Assembly: GCF_030813415.1 (NCBI RefSeq)
Contig: NZ_JAUSUF010000002.1
Location: 1 to 64,000 of the forward strand
DNA from: Eubacterium multiforme
GTDB lineage: Bacteria; Bacillota; Clostridia; Clostridiales; Clostridiaceae
Reading direction: 5' to 3'
DNA length: 64,000 nt
The translations under genes were made by a program, and so were the position numbers. A model generated the notes under the pieces. That model saw only the letters and a list, made by a program, of their open reading frames with translations. It was not told where the DNA came from and ran no database searches. Position 1 is the first letter of the stretch. Each line of letters begins with the position of its first letter. This document shows, piece after piece, positions 27,014 to 34,762 of the stretch.

Positions 27014-27663
27014 TGATAAAAATAGCACCATCAATTTTATCATCAGATTTTTCAAAGCTTGGGGAGGAAATAGAGCTTTTAGACAAAGGAGGAGCAGACT
27101 ATATACATATAGACGTTATGGATGGAGCCTTTGTACCTAATATAACTCTTGGAGCACCTATAGTTAAAGCTATTAGAAATAGAACAGATAAGGTATTTGA
27201 TGTTCATTTAATGGTAGAATCACCATCAAGATACATAGATGATTTTGTAGATGCAGGAGCAGATATAATTACAATTCATTATGAAGCTGAAAAACATATA
27301 GATAGAGCTATTCAATATATTAAATCTAAAGGGGTTAAAGCTGGGGTAGTATTAAATCCTGGAACTCCAACAATAATGATTAAGGATTTAATTCCAAAGT
27401 TAGATATGGTTTTAATTATGAGTGTTAATCCAGGTTTTGGAGGACAAAGTTTCATTGAATATTCTTTAGATAAGGTAAGAGAAATAGATGAAATGAGAAA
27501 GAAATATAATAAAGATTTAATAATAGAAATAGATGGAGGCGTTGGCGTTAATAATATTAAAAAAGTTAGAGAAGCTGGCGTTGATGTTGCAGTAGCAGGT
27601 TCAGCAGTATATAAAAATGGAGAGGTATTAAAAAATATTAGCGAACTAAAAAGGAATGCATAA
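27013..27663 (+). CDS. rpe: Ribulose-phosphate 3-epimerase
   Basis: Interconverts ribulose 5-phosphate and xylulose 5-phosphate in the pentose phosphate pathway. This 216-residue TIM barrel starts [19 protein letters not shown]. It has metal ligands in IHIDVMDG and DVHLMVE, the loop MSVNPGFGGQSF, and phosphate-binding GGV/AGSAV near the C-terminus. It overlaps rsgA by one base. Confidence 0.97.
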   Translation: MIKIAPSILSSDFSKLGEEIELLDKGGADYIHIDVMDGAFVPNITLGAPIVKAIRNRTDKVFDVHLMVESPSRYIDDFVDAGADIITIHYEAEKHIDRAIQYIKSKGVKAGVVLNPGTPTIMIKDLIPKLDMVLIMSVNPGFGGQSFIEYSLDKVREIDEMRKKYNKDLIIEIDGGVGVNNIKKVREAGVDVAVAGSAVYKNGEVLKNISELKRNA

Positions 27664-27664
27664 A

Positions 27665-28303
27665 ATGAGAGCAATTATAGTAAGTGGTGGTACTTCACCA
27701 TCAGGGAAGTTACTTAAATCTTATTTAAAAGAAGATGACATTATAATTGGAGTAGATAGTGGATGCAATACATTATATAAACTTAATATAATGCCAAATT
27801 TAATACTTGGAGATTTTGATTCCATAGATAAGGATGTTTTAAATTACTTTTTATCTAAAGAGGTAAATTTAGAAAGGTATAGTTCTCATAAAGATTATTC
27901 AGATACTCATTTAGCATATAGAAGGGCTAAGGGAATTTATAATGTTTCAGAAATTCTTATGTTTGGAGTTACAGGAACAAGACTTGATCATACTTTAGGT
28001 AACATTGGATTATTATTTAATGGACTTAAAGATAATATAAGTATTCAAATTATTGATGAACATAATAGAATGTTTATTGTAGATAAAAGTTCTGTAATAA
28101 AAAAAGAAGAAGGAAGTTATGTATCTTTTCATGCTTTAAGTGAAGTTGTTAAAAACTTTACTATAAGAGGTGGAAAATATGATTTAACTGATTATAATAT
28201 GAAACTTTTAGAGCCAAGGGCTATATGTAATGAATTTTTAGATGGAGATATTAATATAACTTTTTCTGAAGGTATAATACTAGTTATGTATACTAGAGAT
28301 TAA
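27665..28303 (+). CDS. thiN: Thiamine pyrophosphokinase
   Basis: Converts thiamine to thiamine pyrophosphate using ATP. The 212 residues carry VDSGCNTLYKLNIMPNLILGDFDSI (the substrate-binding DSG and GDFDS motifs), SHKDYSDTHLA and GVTGTRLDHTLGN, all typical of the family. ATG 27665 is nine bases after AAGGA; an in-frame ATG at 27656 abuts that site and would add three residues. It follows rpe as in Bacillus. Confidence 0.94.
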   Translation: MRAIIVSGGTSPSGKLLKSYLKEDDIIIGVDSGCNTLYKLNIMPNLILGDFDSIDKDVLNYFLSKEVNLERYSSHKDYSDTHLAYRRAKGIYNVSEILMFGVTGTRLDHTLGNIGLLFNGLKDNISIQIIDEHNRMFIVDKSSVIKKEEGSYVSFHALSEVVKNFTIRGGKYDLTDYNMKLLEPRAICNEFLDGDINITFSEGIILVMYTRD

Positions 28304-28307
28304 TTGT

Positions 28308-28358
28308 AACCAATATTTCTTTTTCACATATAATGTAAAAAGGGATATTGGTTTTATT
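28308..28358 (+). terminator. Intrinsic terminator after thiN
   Basis: A 17-bp stem with two wobble pairs, AACCAATATTTCTTTTT (from 28308) with AAAAAGGGATATTGGTT (ending 28353), then TTATTATT. It lies between thiN and spoVM, so spoVM probably has its own sporulation promoter or relies on readthrough. Confidence 0.8.
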
Positions 28359-28381
28359 ATTAATTATATTTGGAGGAAAAA

Positions 28382-28453
28382 ATGAAAATAGTAGCAATAA
28401 AATTACCTAAATGTATATCTAAAATAATAAATTTTTTTAGAAGAAAAAAATAA
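28382..28453 (+). CDS. spoVM: Stage V sporulation protein M (23 residues)
   Basis: A 23-codon gene with strong ribosome site GGAGG (28372-28376) six bases before ATG. The peptide starts MKIVAIKLPKCISKII and ends FFRRKK. It matches SpoVM in its amphipathic helix, invariant IKLPK with Pro9, and basic tail. SpoVM recognises the convex forespore membrane and anchors SpoIVA, which is also encoded in this window. The location between thiN and rpmB is exactly that of Bacillus spoVM. Cys11 replaces the Phe common at this position. It has 23 residues where Bacillus has 26. Confidence 0.93.
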   Translation: MKIVAIKLPKCISKIINFFRRKK

Positions 28454-28478
28454 TAATATACATAAGAATTTAAGGTAT

Positions 28479-28514
28479 AAAAAAAATGCAGTGCTTATGC
28501 AATGCATTTTTTTT
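28479..28514. terminator. Bidirectional terminator between convergent spoVM and rpmB
   Basis: AAAAAATGCA (28481-28490) and TGCATTTTTTTT (28503-28514) give a hairpin with A residues on one side and T on the other. It can end both the plus-strand spoVM transcript and the minus-strand rpmB transcript. Confidence 0.75.
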
Positions 28515-28521
28515 ATTTGAA

Positions 28522-28713
28522 CTATATTGCTCTTTCAACCTTACCAGATCTAAGACATCTTGTACAAACATGAACTTTCTTTGGAGTTCCGTTAACTAAA
28601 GCCTTTACTTTCTTTATGTTAGGAGCCCAAGTTCTCTTTGATTGACGATGTGAATGGCTGTATTGTACACCTGAAACAACGCCTTTATTACAAATTTCGC
28701 ATCTTCTTGCCAC
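28522..28713 (-). CDS. rpmB: Ribosomal protein bL28 (zinc-binding C+ form)
   Basis: 63-residue large-subunit protein. CEIC near the N-terminus and CTRC near the C-terminus give the four zinc-ligand cysteines of the C+ type. Ribosome site AAGGAGGTG lies upstream on the minus strand. It is the only gene on this strand in its neighbourhood; the same inversion between spoVM and the Asp23 gene is seen in Bacillus. Confidence 0.97.
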   Translation of the reverse strand: MARRCEICNKGVVSGVQYSHSHRQSKRTWAPNIKKVKALVNGTPKKVHVCTRCLRSGKVERAI

Positions 28714-28769
28714 TTGAAAACACCTCCTTGTTAAGTGAAGATATATTTCTCTTCAATAGGACAGAATTC

Positions 28770-28799
28770 ATTGTATCACAATGTTATAGCTTTTTGCAA
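28770..28799 (-). promoter_or_regulatory. Promoter of rpmB
   Basis: On the minus strand TTGCAA (28799-28794) and TACAAT (28775-28770) are 18 bp apart, about 56 bp before the rpmB start. Confidence 0.65.
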
Positions 28800-28849
28800 G
28801 TATATATTTAAAATTTATAGATAATATTTTCTATATTTACATATAAATC

Positions 28850-28878
28850 TTGAATATTAAAACTTTCTAATATAAAAT
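28850..28878 (+). promoter_or_regulatory. Promoter of the Asp23-fakA operon
   Basis: TTGAAT (28850-28855), 17-bp spacer and TAAAAT (28873-28878), 32 bp before the gene. It diverges from the rpmB promoter. Confidence 0.6.
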
Positions 28879-28909
28879 ATATATATGATATGTATGAGGA
28901 GGAATAGAG

Positions 28910-29260
28910 ATGGTAGGATTTTCAAGAGAAAATGGAAAAGTTCACTACTCAGAAGAAGTGCTAGCTAAAATTGTTGGATTATCAACAATGGAATGCTATG
29001 GTGTAGTAGGTATGGTTTCAAAGAATGCTACAGAAGGTCTTTGGGAGTTAATTGGAATAGAGCATTTTAATAAAGGTGTTAAAATAACTGTTAATGATGA
29101 TGATAAATTAGGAATAGAATTATTTGTTATGGTAGAGTATGGAACAAAGATATCCGTTATAGCAAACAATATAATTCAAAAAGTACGTTATAATGTTGAA
29201 AACTTTACTGGATTAAGTGTTGCATCAATATCAGTAAATGTTCAAGCGGTAAGAGTCTAG
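28910..29260 (+). CDS. Asp23/Gls24 family envelope-stress protein (YloU-like)
   Basis: 116 residues with the family pattern: VHYSEEVLAKIVGLSTMECYGVVGM at the start, GVKITVND in the middle and ISVNVQAVRV at the end. The precise role is unknown. Asp23-type proteins associate with the membrane and affect cell-wall stress in staphylococci. It is followed after 14 bp by the FakA-like gene, a pairing conserved in Firmicutes. Confidence 0.9.
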   Translation: MVGFSRENGKVHYSEEVLAKIVGLSTMECYGVVGMVSKNATEGLWELIGIEHFNKGVKITVNDDDKLGIELFVMVEYGTKISVIANNIIQKVRYNVENFTGLSVASISVNVQAVRV

Positions 29261-29274
29261 GAGGTAACAAACTA

Positions 29275-30921
29275 ATGGAATTTAATAAGATAAACGGCCG
29301 TGATTTTTACAACATGGTTGTAAATGCAAGTAACAGACTAGCTGAAAAAAGTGATTTTGTTAATGCATTAAATGTATTCCCTGTACCAGACGGTGATACA
29401 GGAACTAACATGTCAATGACATTTAAAGCAGCTGTTAAAGAAATAGAAAATATAGATTCTGATTCTATAGGAGAAGTATCAAAAAAGCTTGCAAAAGGTG
29501 CTTTAATGGGTGCAAGAGGTAATTCAGGAGTTATCCTTTCACAAATTTTAAGAGGGATTTCAAAAGGATTAAATGGGGTTGATGAAGCTTCAGTTCATGA
29601 ATTTGCAAATGCATTACAAGAAGGATCAAATGCAGCATATAAAGCTGTTATGAGACCTACAGAAGGTACAATTCTTTCAGTTGTAAGAATGGCAGCAGAG
29701 GCTGGAATGCATTCAAGAGCTAAGAATATAACAGAACTTTTAGAGGAAGTTACAGTAGCTGCAAAGGATATGCTTGATAAGACTCCAGATTTATTGCCAG
29801 CACTTAAGAAAGCAAAAGTTGTTGACTCAGGTGGAATGGGGCTTTATATAATACTTCAAGGTATGCTTGAAGCATTAAAAGAAGGCATAGTTGCAGAAAT
29901 TAGTGATATAAAAATTGGTGAAGGTGGCGGAAGTGTTACTGGAGCTAAGGCTACTGGAGATGCAAATATTAAATTTGGATATTGTACTGAGTTTATAATA
30001 TTAGGAGATGCAACTCATGCAAAGGAATTACAAGATGAAATTGAAGCTTTAGGAGATTCAATGATAGTTGTTGGATATGATGATGTTATAAAAGTTCATA
30101 TTCATACAAATGATCCAGGTCTTGTTTTATCAAAAGCTGTAAAGATTGGTGAACTTTCAAAAATAAAGATAGATAATATGAGAGAAGAACATAGAGAGCT
30201 TTTAGCAGAAGAGATGAGAGAAGATCAAAAGAAACAAGAAGAAACTGCAGTTTCTGATGAAAAGAAAAAATATGGTTTTGTAACAGTTGCTATGGGAAAA
30301 GGAATTACAAACATATTTAAAGATTTAGGTGTTGATTACGTAATTGAAGGTGGTCAAACTATGAACCCTTCAACTCAAGATATTTTAGATTGTGTAGAAA
30401 AGATTAATGCAGAAAATATTTTTATTTTCCCAAATAATAAAAATATAATAATGGCTGCAACACAAGCTAAGGATATAGCAGAAAAAAATGTTATTGTTAT
30501 ACCAACAACAACAATTCCACAAGGTATCACTTGCGTATCAATGTTTAATAGAGATGCAGATGTATCTGAAAATGAAGAAGAATTAAAAGAACTTATGGAA
30601 AGTGTAAAAACAGGTTCAGTAACATATGCAGTAAGAGATACTGAAATTGATGGAATACAAATTCAAGAAGGTAATATGCTTGGATTAGTAGAAGGTAAAA
30701 TCAAAGAGGTTGGAGAAGATAAATTTAAGGTTGCTTCAAAAGTTCTTGAAAATATGATTGATGATGATAGTGAACTTATAACTATATTCTATGGAGAAGG
30801 TGTTTCAGAGGATGAAGCAAATTCATTTGTAGCTAAATTAGAAGAAAAGTATGAAGACTGTGATATTCAATTATATAAGGGAGATCAACCTTTATACTAC
30901 TTCTTAATGTCAGTAGAATAA
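29275..30921 (+). CDS. fakA: DAK2-domain fatty acid kinase subunit FakA-like (YloV)
   Basis: 548 residues. The N-terminal DAK2 ATP-binding domain has the nucleotide/Mg motif FPVPDGDTGTNMSMT and GARGNSGVILSQILRG. A middle FakA domain and C-terminal DegV-partner domain follow. With a FakB partner, FakA phosphorylates exogenous fatty acids for phospholipid synthesis. No FakB is in the window. In this operon it is co-transcribed with the Asp23 protein. Confidence 0.9.
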   Translation: MEFNKINGRDFYNMVVNASNRLAEKSDFVNALNVFPVPDGDTGTNMSMTFKAAVKEIENIDSDSIGEVSKKLAKGALMGARGNSGVILSQILRGISKGLNGVDEASVHEFANALQEGSNAAYKAVMRPTEGTILSVVRMAAEAGMHSRAKNITELLEEVTVAAKDMLDKTPDLLPALKKAKVVDSGGMGLYIILQGMLEALKEGIVAEISDIKIGEGGGSVTGAKATGDANIKFGYCTEFIILGDATHAKELQDEIEALGDSMIVVGYDDVIKVHIHTNDPGLVLSKAVKIGELSKIKIDNMREEHRELLAEEMREDQKKQEETAVSDEKKKYGFVTVAMGKGITNIFKDLGVDYVIEGGQTMNPSTQDILDCVEKINAENIFIFPNNKNIIMAATQAKDIAEKNVIVIPTTTIPQGITCVSMFNRDADVSENEEELKELMESVKTGSVTYAVRDTEIDGIQIQEGNMLGLVEGKIKEVGEDKFKVASKVLENMIDDDSELITIFYGEGVSEDEANSFVAKLEEKYEDCDIQLYKGDQPLYYFLMSVE

Positions 30922-30922
30922 T

Positions 30923-30970
30923 AAGTTAACATTTATCTAGAGTTTTAATATTTTGTCTGTTAACTTTATT
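30923..30970 (+). terminator. Possible weak terminator after fakA
   Basis: AAGTTAACA (30923-30931) is the perfect inverse of TGTTAACTT (30958-30966) around a 26-nt loop, followed by TATT only. Confidence 0.4.
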
Positions 30971-31017
30971 AAGATAATAGCCTTGTTAAGAATAAGATAA
31001 ATATCAAATTATATAAA

Positions 31018-31048
31018 TAAAAGGCACCGAAAGGTGCTTTTTATTTTT
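31018..31048 (+). terminator. Intrinsic terminator directly ahead of recG
   Basis: AAAAGGCACC, tetraloop GAAA, GGTGCTTTTT, then ATTTTT. The T tract ends only four bases before the recG Shine-Dalgarno sequence, so recG needs readthrough or an internal start. Confidence 0.85.
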
Positions 31049-31057
31049 AGAAAAGAG

Positions 31058-33097
31058 GTGCTAAAAACGAATATATATACTCCTGTAAATAATATAAAAG
31101 GTGTTGGACCAAAGGCAACAGAAAGATTAAATAGAGCTGGAATATTTAGTATATTAGATTTGCTTTTATATTTTCCAAGAGATTATGAATTTATAAATGG
31201 AAATAGTGATCTTAAAGATGTAGATGAAAATGAAAAACAAATAATAACCTGTTATATGAATAAGGTTAAAGGAGATTTTAGAACAAAAACAGGAAAAGTA
31301 ATAACTACAATAGAGTTTAAGCATAATGAAGTAACTATTATAGCTAATTGGTTTAATCAACCCTATGTAAAAACAAGGTTTAGAAGAGGAGAAAAGTATA
31401 ATCTGTTAGGCAAATATAAGAGAGTTTCAAACACTCTCCAAATAACTAATCCTCAAATAGGTTCTAATGAAGCTTTAAAAAGTGAAATAATTCCTAAGTA
31501 TTCTTTAAAGGGTGAGTTAACTAATAATTTTTTAGCTAAAATAGTTGGAGAGGTTTTAGATAATATTGTTGTAGCGGAGAATCTTCCCTTAGATATTATT
31601 AAAAAATATAATTTAATTTCCTTTGATGATGCAATAAGAGAAATTCATTTTCCAAAAGATAAAAGTAAGTTGGAAAAATCAATAGAAAGATTGAAATTTC
31701 AGGAATTATTTACTTACTCAATGAAATTACTTTTATTAAAACAAAAATCAAGAATTAAAAATGGAATAGGATTTAATTGGAGTGAAGAACTTAATGATTT
31801 AAGAGAATCCCTTCCTTTTAGTTTAACAAATGCTCAAGCAAAGGTAGTAAGGGCAATACTTAAAGATCAAAGATCATCTTATCCAATGAATAGACTTGTT
31901 CAAGGTGATGTTGGTTCAGGTAAGACTATAGTTGCTTTAATTGCAATATTTAATGCATATAAAAATGGATATAAGGCAGCTTTTATGGCTCCAACTGAAA
32001 TACTTGCAAATCAACATTTTAAGGAAGCTAAAAGTATTTTTAAAAACTTTAATGTGGAAATAGAACTTTTAACTGGAAGTACATCAATGAAGGAGAAGAA
32101 AAGAATAAAGGAAAGAATAAAGGAAAAGGAACCCTTAGTTGTAATTGGTACCCATGCACTTATTCAAGAAGATGTTGAATTTAACAATTTAGGGATTGTT
32201 GTAACTGATGAACAACATAGGTTTGGAGTTGAACAGAGAAGTAAACTTATAAACAAAGGTAAAAAGGCTGATGTGTTAGTTATGACTGCAACACCAATTC
32301 CAAGAACTTTAGCTCTTTATGTTTATTCAGATTTAGATGTATCTGCCATAGATGAATTGCCACCTGGAAGAAAAAAGATAGATACAAGATTTTTTAGTGA
32401 TGATGCTAGAGACAAAGCCTATAGTTTAGCCCTAAGTGAAATTAAAAAGGGAAGACAGGTATATATAGTATGTCCTCTTATTGAAGAAGATGAAAAGGAA
32501 CAACTAAATTCAGTTGAAAGTGTATATGAAAAGTTAACTAATGGAATTTTTAGTGGTATTAAGGTTGAATATCTTCATGGAAAAATGAAAGGCAGCGAAA
32601 AGGATGATATTATAAATAGGTTTAAAGATGGTGAAACTAAAGTTTTAATTTCAACAACTGTTATAGAAGTTGGAGTTAATGTACCAAATGCTTCTGTTAT
32701 GATAGTTGAAAATGCTGAAAGATTTGGTTTGGCACAGTTACATCAACTTAGAGGAAGAGTTGGAAGAGGAGAATATGAATCCTATTGTATTCTTATTGCA
32801 AAGGCAAAGAGTAATACAACAAAAAAGAGAATGGAAATACTTACAGAATCAACTGATGGATTTTACATTTCAGAACAGGATTTAAAGCTTAGAGGTTCTG
32901 GAGAAATGTTTGGAATGAGACAAAGTGGAGATGAGGGATTTTTACTTGCGGATCTTTATAATGATATGAAAATTTTAATTAAGGCAAGGGAAGAAGCTAA
33001 CAATATTTTAATTAATGAAACTGAAAAAAATAAACTTTTAATAAGGGAAATAAAGAGTAACTTAGAAAAAAGTAGTAAATATATATGTTTTAATTAA
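31058..33097 (+). CDS. recG: ATP-dependent DNA helicase RecG (start uncertain: GTG 31058 or ACG 31067)
   Basis: Branch-migration helicase for stalled forks and recombination. About 677-680 residues: helix-hairpin-helix NIKGVGPKATERL, wedge/OB domain, Walker A GDVGSGKT, DEQHRFG box, and motif VI QLRGRVGRG. No ATG or TTG lies near the start. GTG 31058 is inside the Shine-Dalgarno sequence AAAGAGGTG (31052-31060). ACG 31067 is six bases after it and lines up with the usual Met of MNIY-type clostridial RecG proteins as I recall them. A GTG at 31034 lies inside the terminator hairpin and is rejected. Confidence 0.93.
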   Translation: MLKTNIYTPVNNIKGVGPKATERLNRAGIFSILDLLLYFPRDYEFINGNSDLKDVDENEKQIITCYMNKVKGDFRTKTGKVITTIEFKHNEVTIIANWFNQPYVKTRFRRGEKYNLLGKYKRVSNTLQITNPQIGSNEALKSEIIPKYSLKGELTNNFLAKIVGEVLDNIVVAENLPLDIIKKYNLISFDDAIREIHFPKDKSKLEKSIERLKFQELFTYSMKLLLLKQKSRIKNGIGFNWSEELNDLRESLPFSLTNAQAKVVRAILKDQRSSYPMNRLVQGDVGSGKTIVALIAIFNAYKNGYKAAFMAPTEILANQHFKEAKSIFKNFNVEIELLTGSTSMKEKKRIKERIKEKEPLVVIGTHALIQEDVEFNNLGIVVTDEQHRFGVEQRSKLINKGKKADVLVMTATPIPRTLALYVYSDLDVSAIDELPPGRKKIDTRFFSDDARDKAYSLALSEIKKGRQVYIVCPLIEEDEKEQLNSVESVYEKLTNGIFSGIKVEYLHGKMKGSEKDDIINRFKDGETKVLISTTVIEVGVNVPNASVMIVENAERFGLAQLHQLRGRVGRGEYESYCILIAKAKSNTTKKRMEILTESTDGFYISEQDLKLRGSGEMFGMRQSGDEGFLLADLYNDMKILIKAREEANNILINETEKNKLLIREIKSNLEKSSKYICFN

Positions 33098-33104
33098 TTA
33101 TAAA

Positions 33105-33133
33105 TTGTATAAAAAAGTCTATTATGATAGAAT
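33105..33133 (+). promoter_or_regulatory. Candidate promoter of rsmD-coaD
   Basis: TTGTAT (33105-33110) and TAGAAT (33128-33133), 17-bp spacer, shortly after the recG stop. Confidence 0.4.
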
Positions 33134-33165
33134 AAAAGATATATAGCACCAAGGAGGATAAAGTA

Positions 33166-33726
33166 GTGAGAATAATAGCAGGAAGAGCAAGAGGACGTAA
33201 ATTATTATCACCAGCAACATACGAAACTAGACCAACTTTAGATAGAGTGAAGGAAGCAATGTTTAGTATGATTCAAGGATATATACCAGAAGCTACAGTT
33301 GTTGATGTTTTTGCAGGAACTGGAAGTTTAGGGTTAGAGGCTGCAAGTAGAGGAGCTAAGGAGTGCTACTTATTTGACAAAAGCTCAGTAACTTTTCCAC
33401 TATTAAAGGAAAATGTTTATAATCTTAAATTTGAAGATTTTTGTCATCCATTAAATATAGATGCATATGAAGGACTTAAGATGCTTGCAAAAAAAGGAAA
33501 GGTATTCAATATAATATTTATTGATCCACCTTATTGCAAAGAGATGATTCCAGAAGCAATAAAAGTAATTAAAGAAAATAATATGTTAGATGAAAATGGA
33601 ATAATAGTTACAAAAATAGATAGTATAGAAGAAATATATGAAGGCTATGAAGATATAGTACTTACTAAAAGCAGAAAATATGGAAATACTACAGTTTGTT
33701 TCTACAAGATTAGAGGAGAAGAATAA
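33166..33726 (+). CDS. rsmD: 16S rRNA m2G966 methyltransferase RsmD
   Basis: SAM-dependent guanine-N2 methyltransferase of 16S rRNA. The 186 residues start with GTG behind AAGGAGG. They begin [13 protein letters not shown] and carry the [14 protein letters not shown] segment, SAM motif [19 protein letters not shown] and catalytic FIDPPY. It overlaps coaD by one base (TAATG). Confidence 0.95.
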   Translation: MRIIAGRARGRKLLSPATYETRPTLDRVKEAMFSMIQGYIPEATVVDVFAGTGSLGLEAASRGAKECYLFDKSSVTFPLLKENVYNLKFEDFCHPLNIDAYEGLKMLAKKGKVFNIIFIDPPYCKEMIPEAIKVIKENNMLDENGIIVTKIDSIEEIYEGYEDIVLTKSRKYGNTTVCFYKIRGEE

Positions 33727-34211
33727 TGAAATCGGCAATATATCCTGGAAGTTTTGATCCTATTACTAATGGGCATTTAGATATTATCAAAAGAGGAGCA
33801 GAAGTTTTCGATAAGATTATTGTTGCTGTACTCATTAATGTAGATAAAAAAGGATTATTTGAAATAGAAGAACGTGTAGAACTAATAAAAAAAGCAACTT
33901 CTGATATTGAAAATATAGAAATTATAAGTTTTGAAGGACTGCTTATAGATTTACTTAAAGAAAAAGATTCTAGTATAATATTAAGAGGATTAAGAGCTGT
34001 GTCAGACTTTGAATATGAAATGCAGATGGCACTTATGAATAATAAATTAGATTCAAATGTTGAAACTGTATTTATGATGACATCAGCTGAAAATTCATTT
34101 TTAAGCTCATCTGCTATTAAACAAGTAGCAAAGTTTGGGGGCAATATGGATGGATTAGTTCCAAATAATATTATTAAAGATATTGAGAAAAAGATTAACA
34201 GGGAAAAATAG
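33726..34211 (+). CDS. coaD: Phosphopantetheine adenylyltransferase
   Basis: Fourth step of CoA synthesis: 4'-phosphopantetheine plus ATP to dephospho-CoA. The 161 residues show the nucleotidyltransferase motif [14 protein letters not shown] (T/HxGH), [16 protein letters not shown] and [11 protein letters not shown]. Size is normal. It is translationally coupled to rsmD, a very common bacterial pair. Confidence 0.97.
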   Translation: MKSAIYPGSFDPITNGHLDIIKRGAEVFDKIIVAVLINVDKKGLFEIEERVELIKKATSDIENIEIISFEGLLIDLLKEKDSSIILRGLRAVSDFEYEMQMALMNNKLDSNVETVFMMTSAENSFLSSSAIKQVAKFGGNMDGLVPNNIIKDIEKKINREK

Positions 34212-34222
34212 GGGTGTTTTCA

Positions 34223-34762
34223 ATGGATAAGCAAGAAATTAATATTATTGAACTTTTAGAATATTTACAAGACCTTGTAGATAATTCACCAAAGGTGCCT
34301 ATGAGTGGGAAAACTATGATAGATAAAAAAGAGTTTTTAAGTGTTATAGACCAAATAATAAATTATCTACCAGATCAATTTAAAAAAGCTCAATGGGTAA
34401 TGAATGAAAGAGAAAGAATATTAGCTGAAGCAAAAAAAGAATATGATTCAGTTAAAGAAGAAACAATGCAGCTTATGAGACAAAATGTGGAAAACCATGA
34501 CATTGTTAAAGAAGCTAAAATAAGAGCTCAAGAAATATTAGCATCAGCTAAGAGAGATTCTAAAAATATTAGAGTTGGAGCTAGAGATTATGCAGATGAG
34601 ATTCTTTCTGACTTAGATAGAGAAATGGAAAAAAATAAAATGGAGCTTATAAAATCTCTTCAAATAAGCTTTGAGGATACTGCAAAGGAAATTGATGAGA
34701 ATCTTACAAAGGCATGCTCCATTGTAAAAGAAAATATTAAAGAGTTAAGAACTATGAATTAA
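34223..34762 (+). CDS. Hypothetical coiled-coil protein downstream of coaD
   Basis: 179 residues, soluble, Glu/Lys-rich. A short N-terminal segment (KVPMSGKTMIDKKEFLSVIDQIINYLPDQFKKAQWV) precedes long predicted helices resembling the b/E-type peripheral stalk of rotary ATPases and DivIVA-like proteins. I do not recognise a function. The start ATG 34223 follows AGGGGTG; a GTG at 34214 lies in that site. Its stop codon overlaps the end of the convergent ylbJ gene by 11 bp. The neighbourhood (coaD, ylbJ, tmcAL) matches the Bacillus ylbH-M cluster. Confidence 0.8.
   Translation: MDKQEINIIELLEYLQDLVDNSPKVPMSGKTMIDKKEFLSVIDQIINYLPDQFKKAQWVMNERERILAEAKKEYDSVKEETMQLMRQNVENHDIVKEAKIRAQEILASAKRDSKNIRVGARDYADEILSDLDREMEKNKMELIKSLQISFEDTAKEIDENLTKACSIVKENIKELRTMN

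Noticed and set aside
33710-34144. 144-codon minus-strand frame opposite coaD
   Set aside because: coaD carries the conserved nucleotidyltransferase motifs; the reverse frame has no recognisable pattern.
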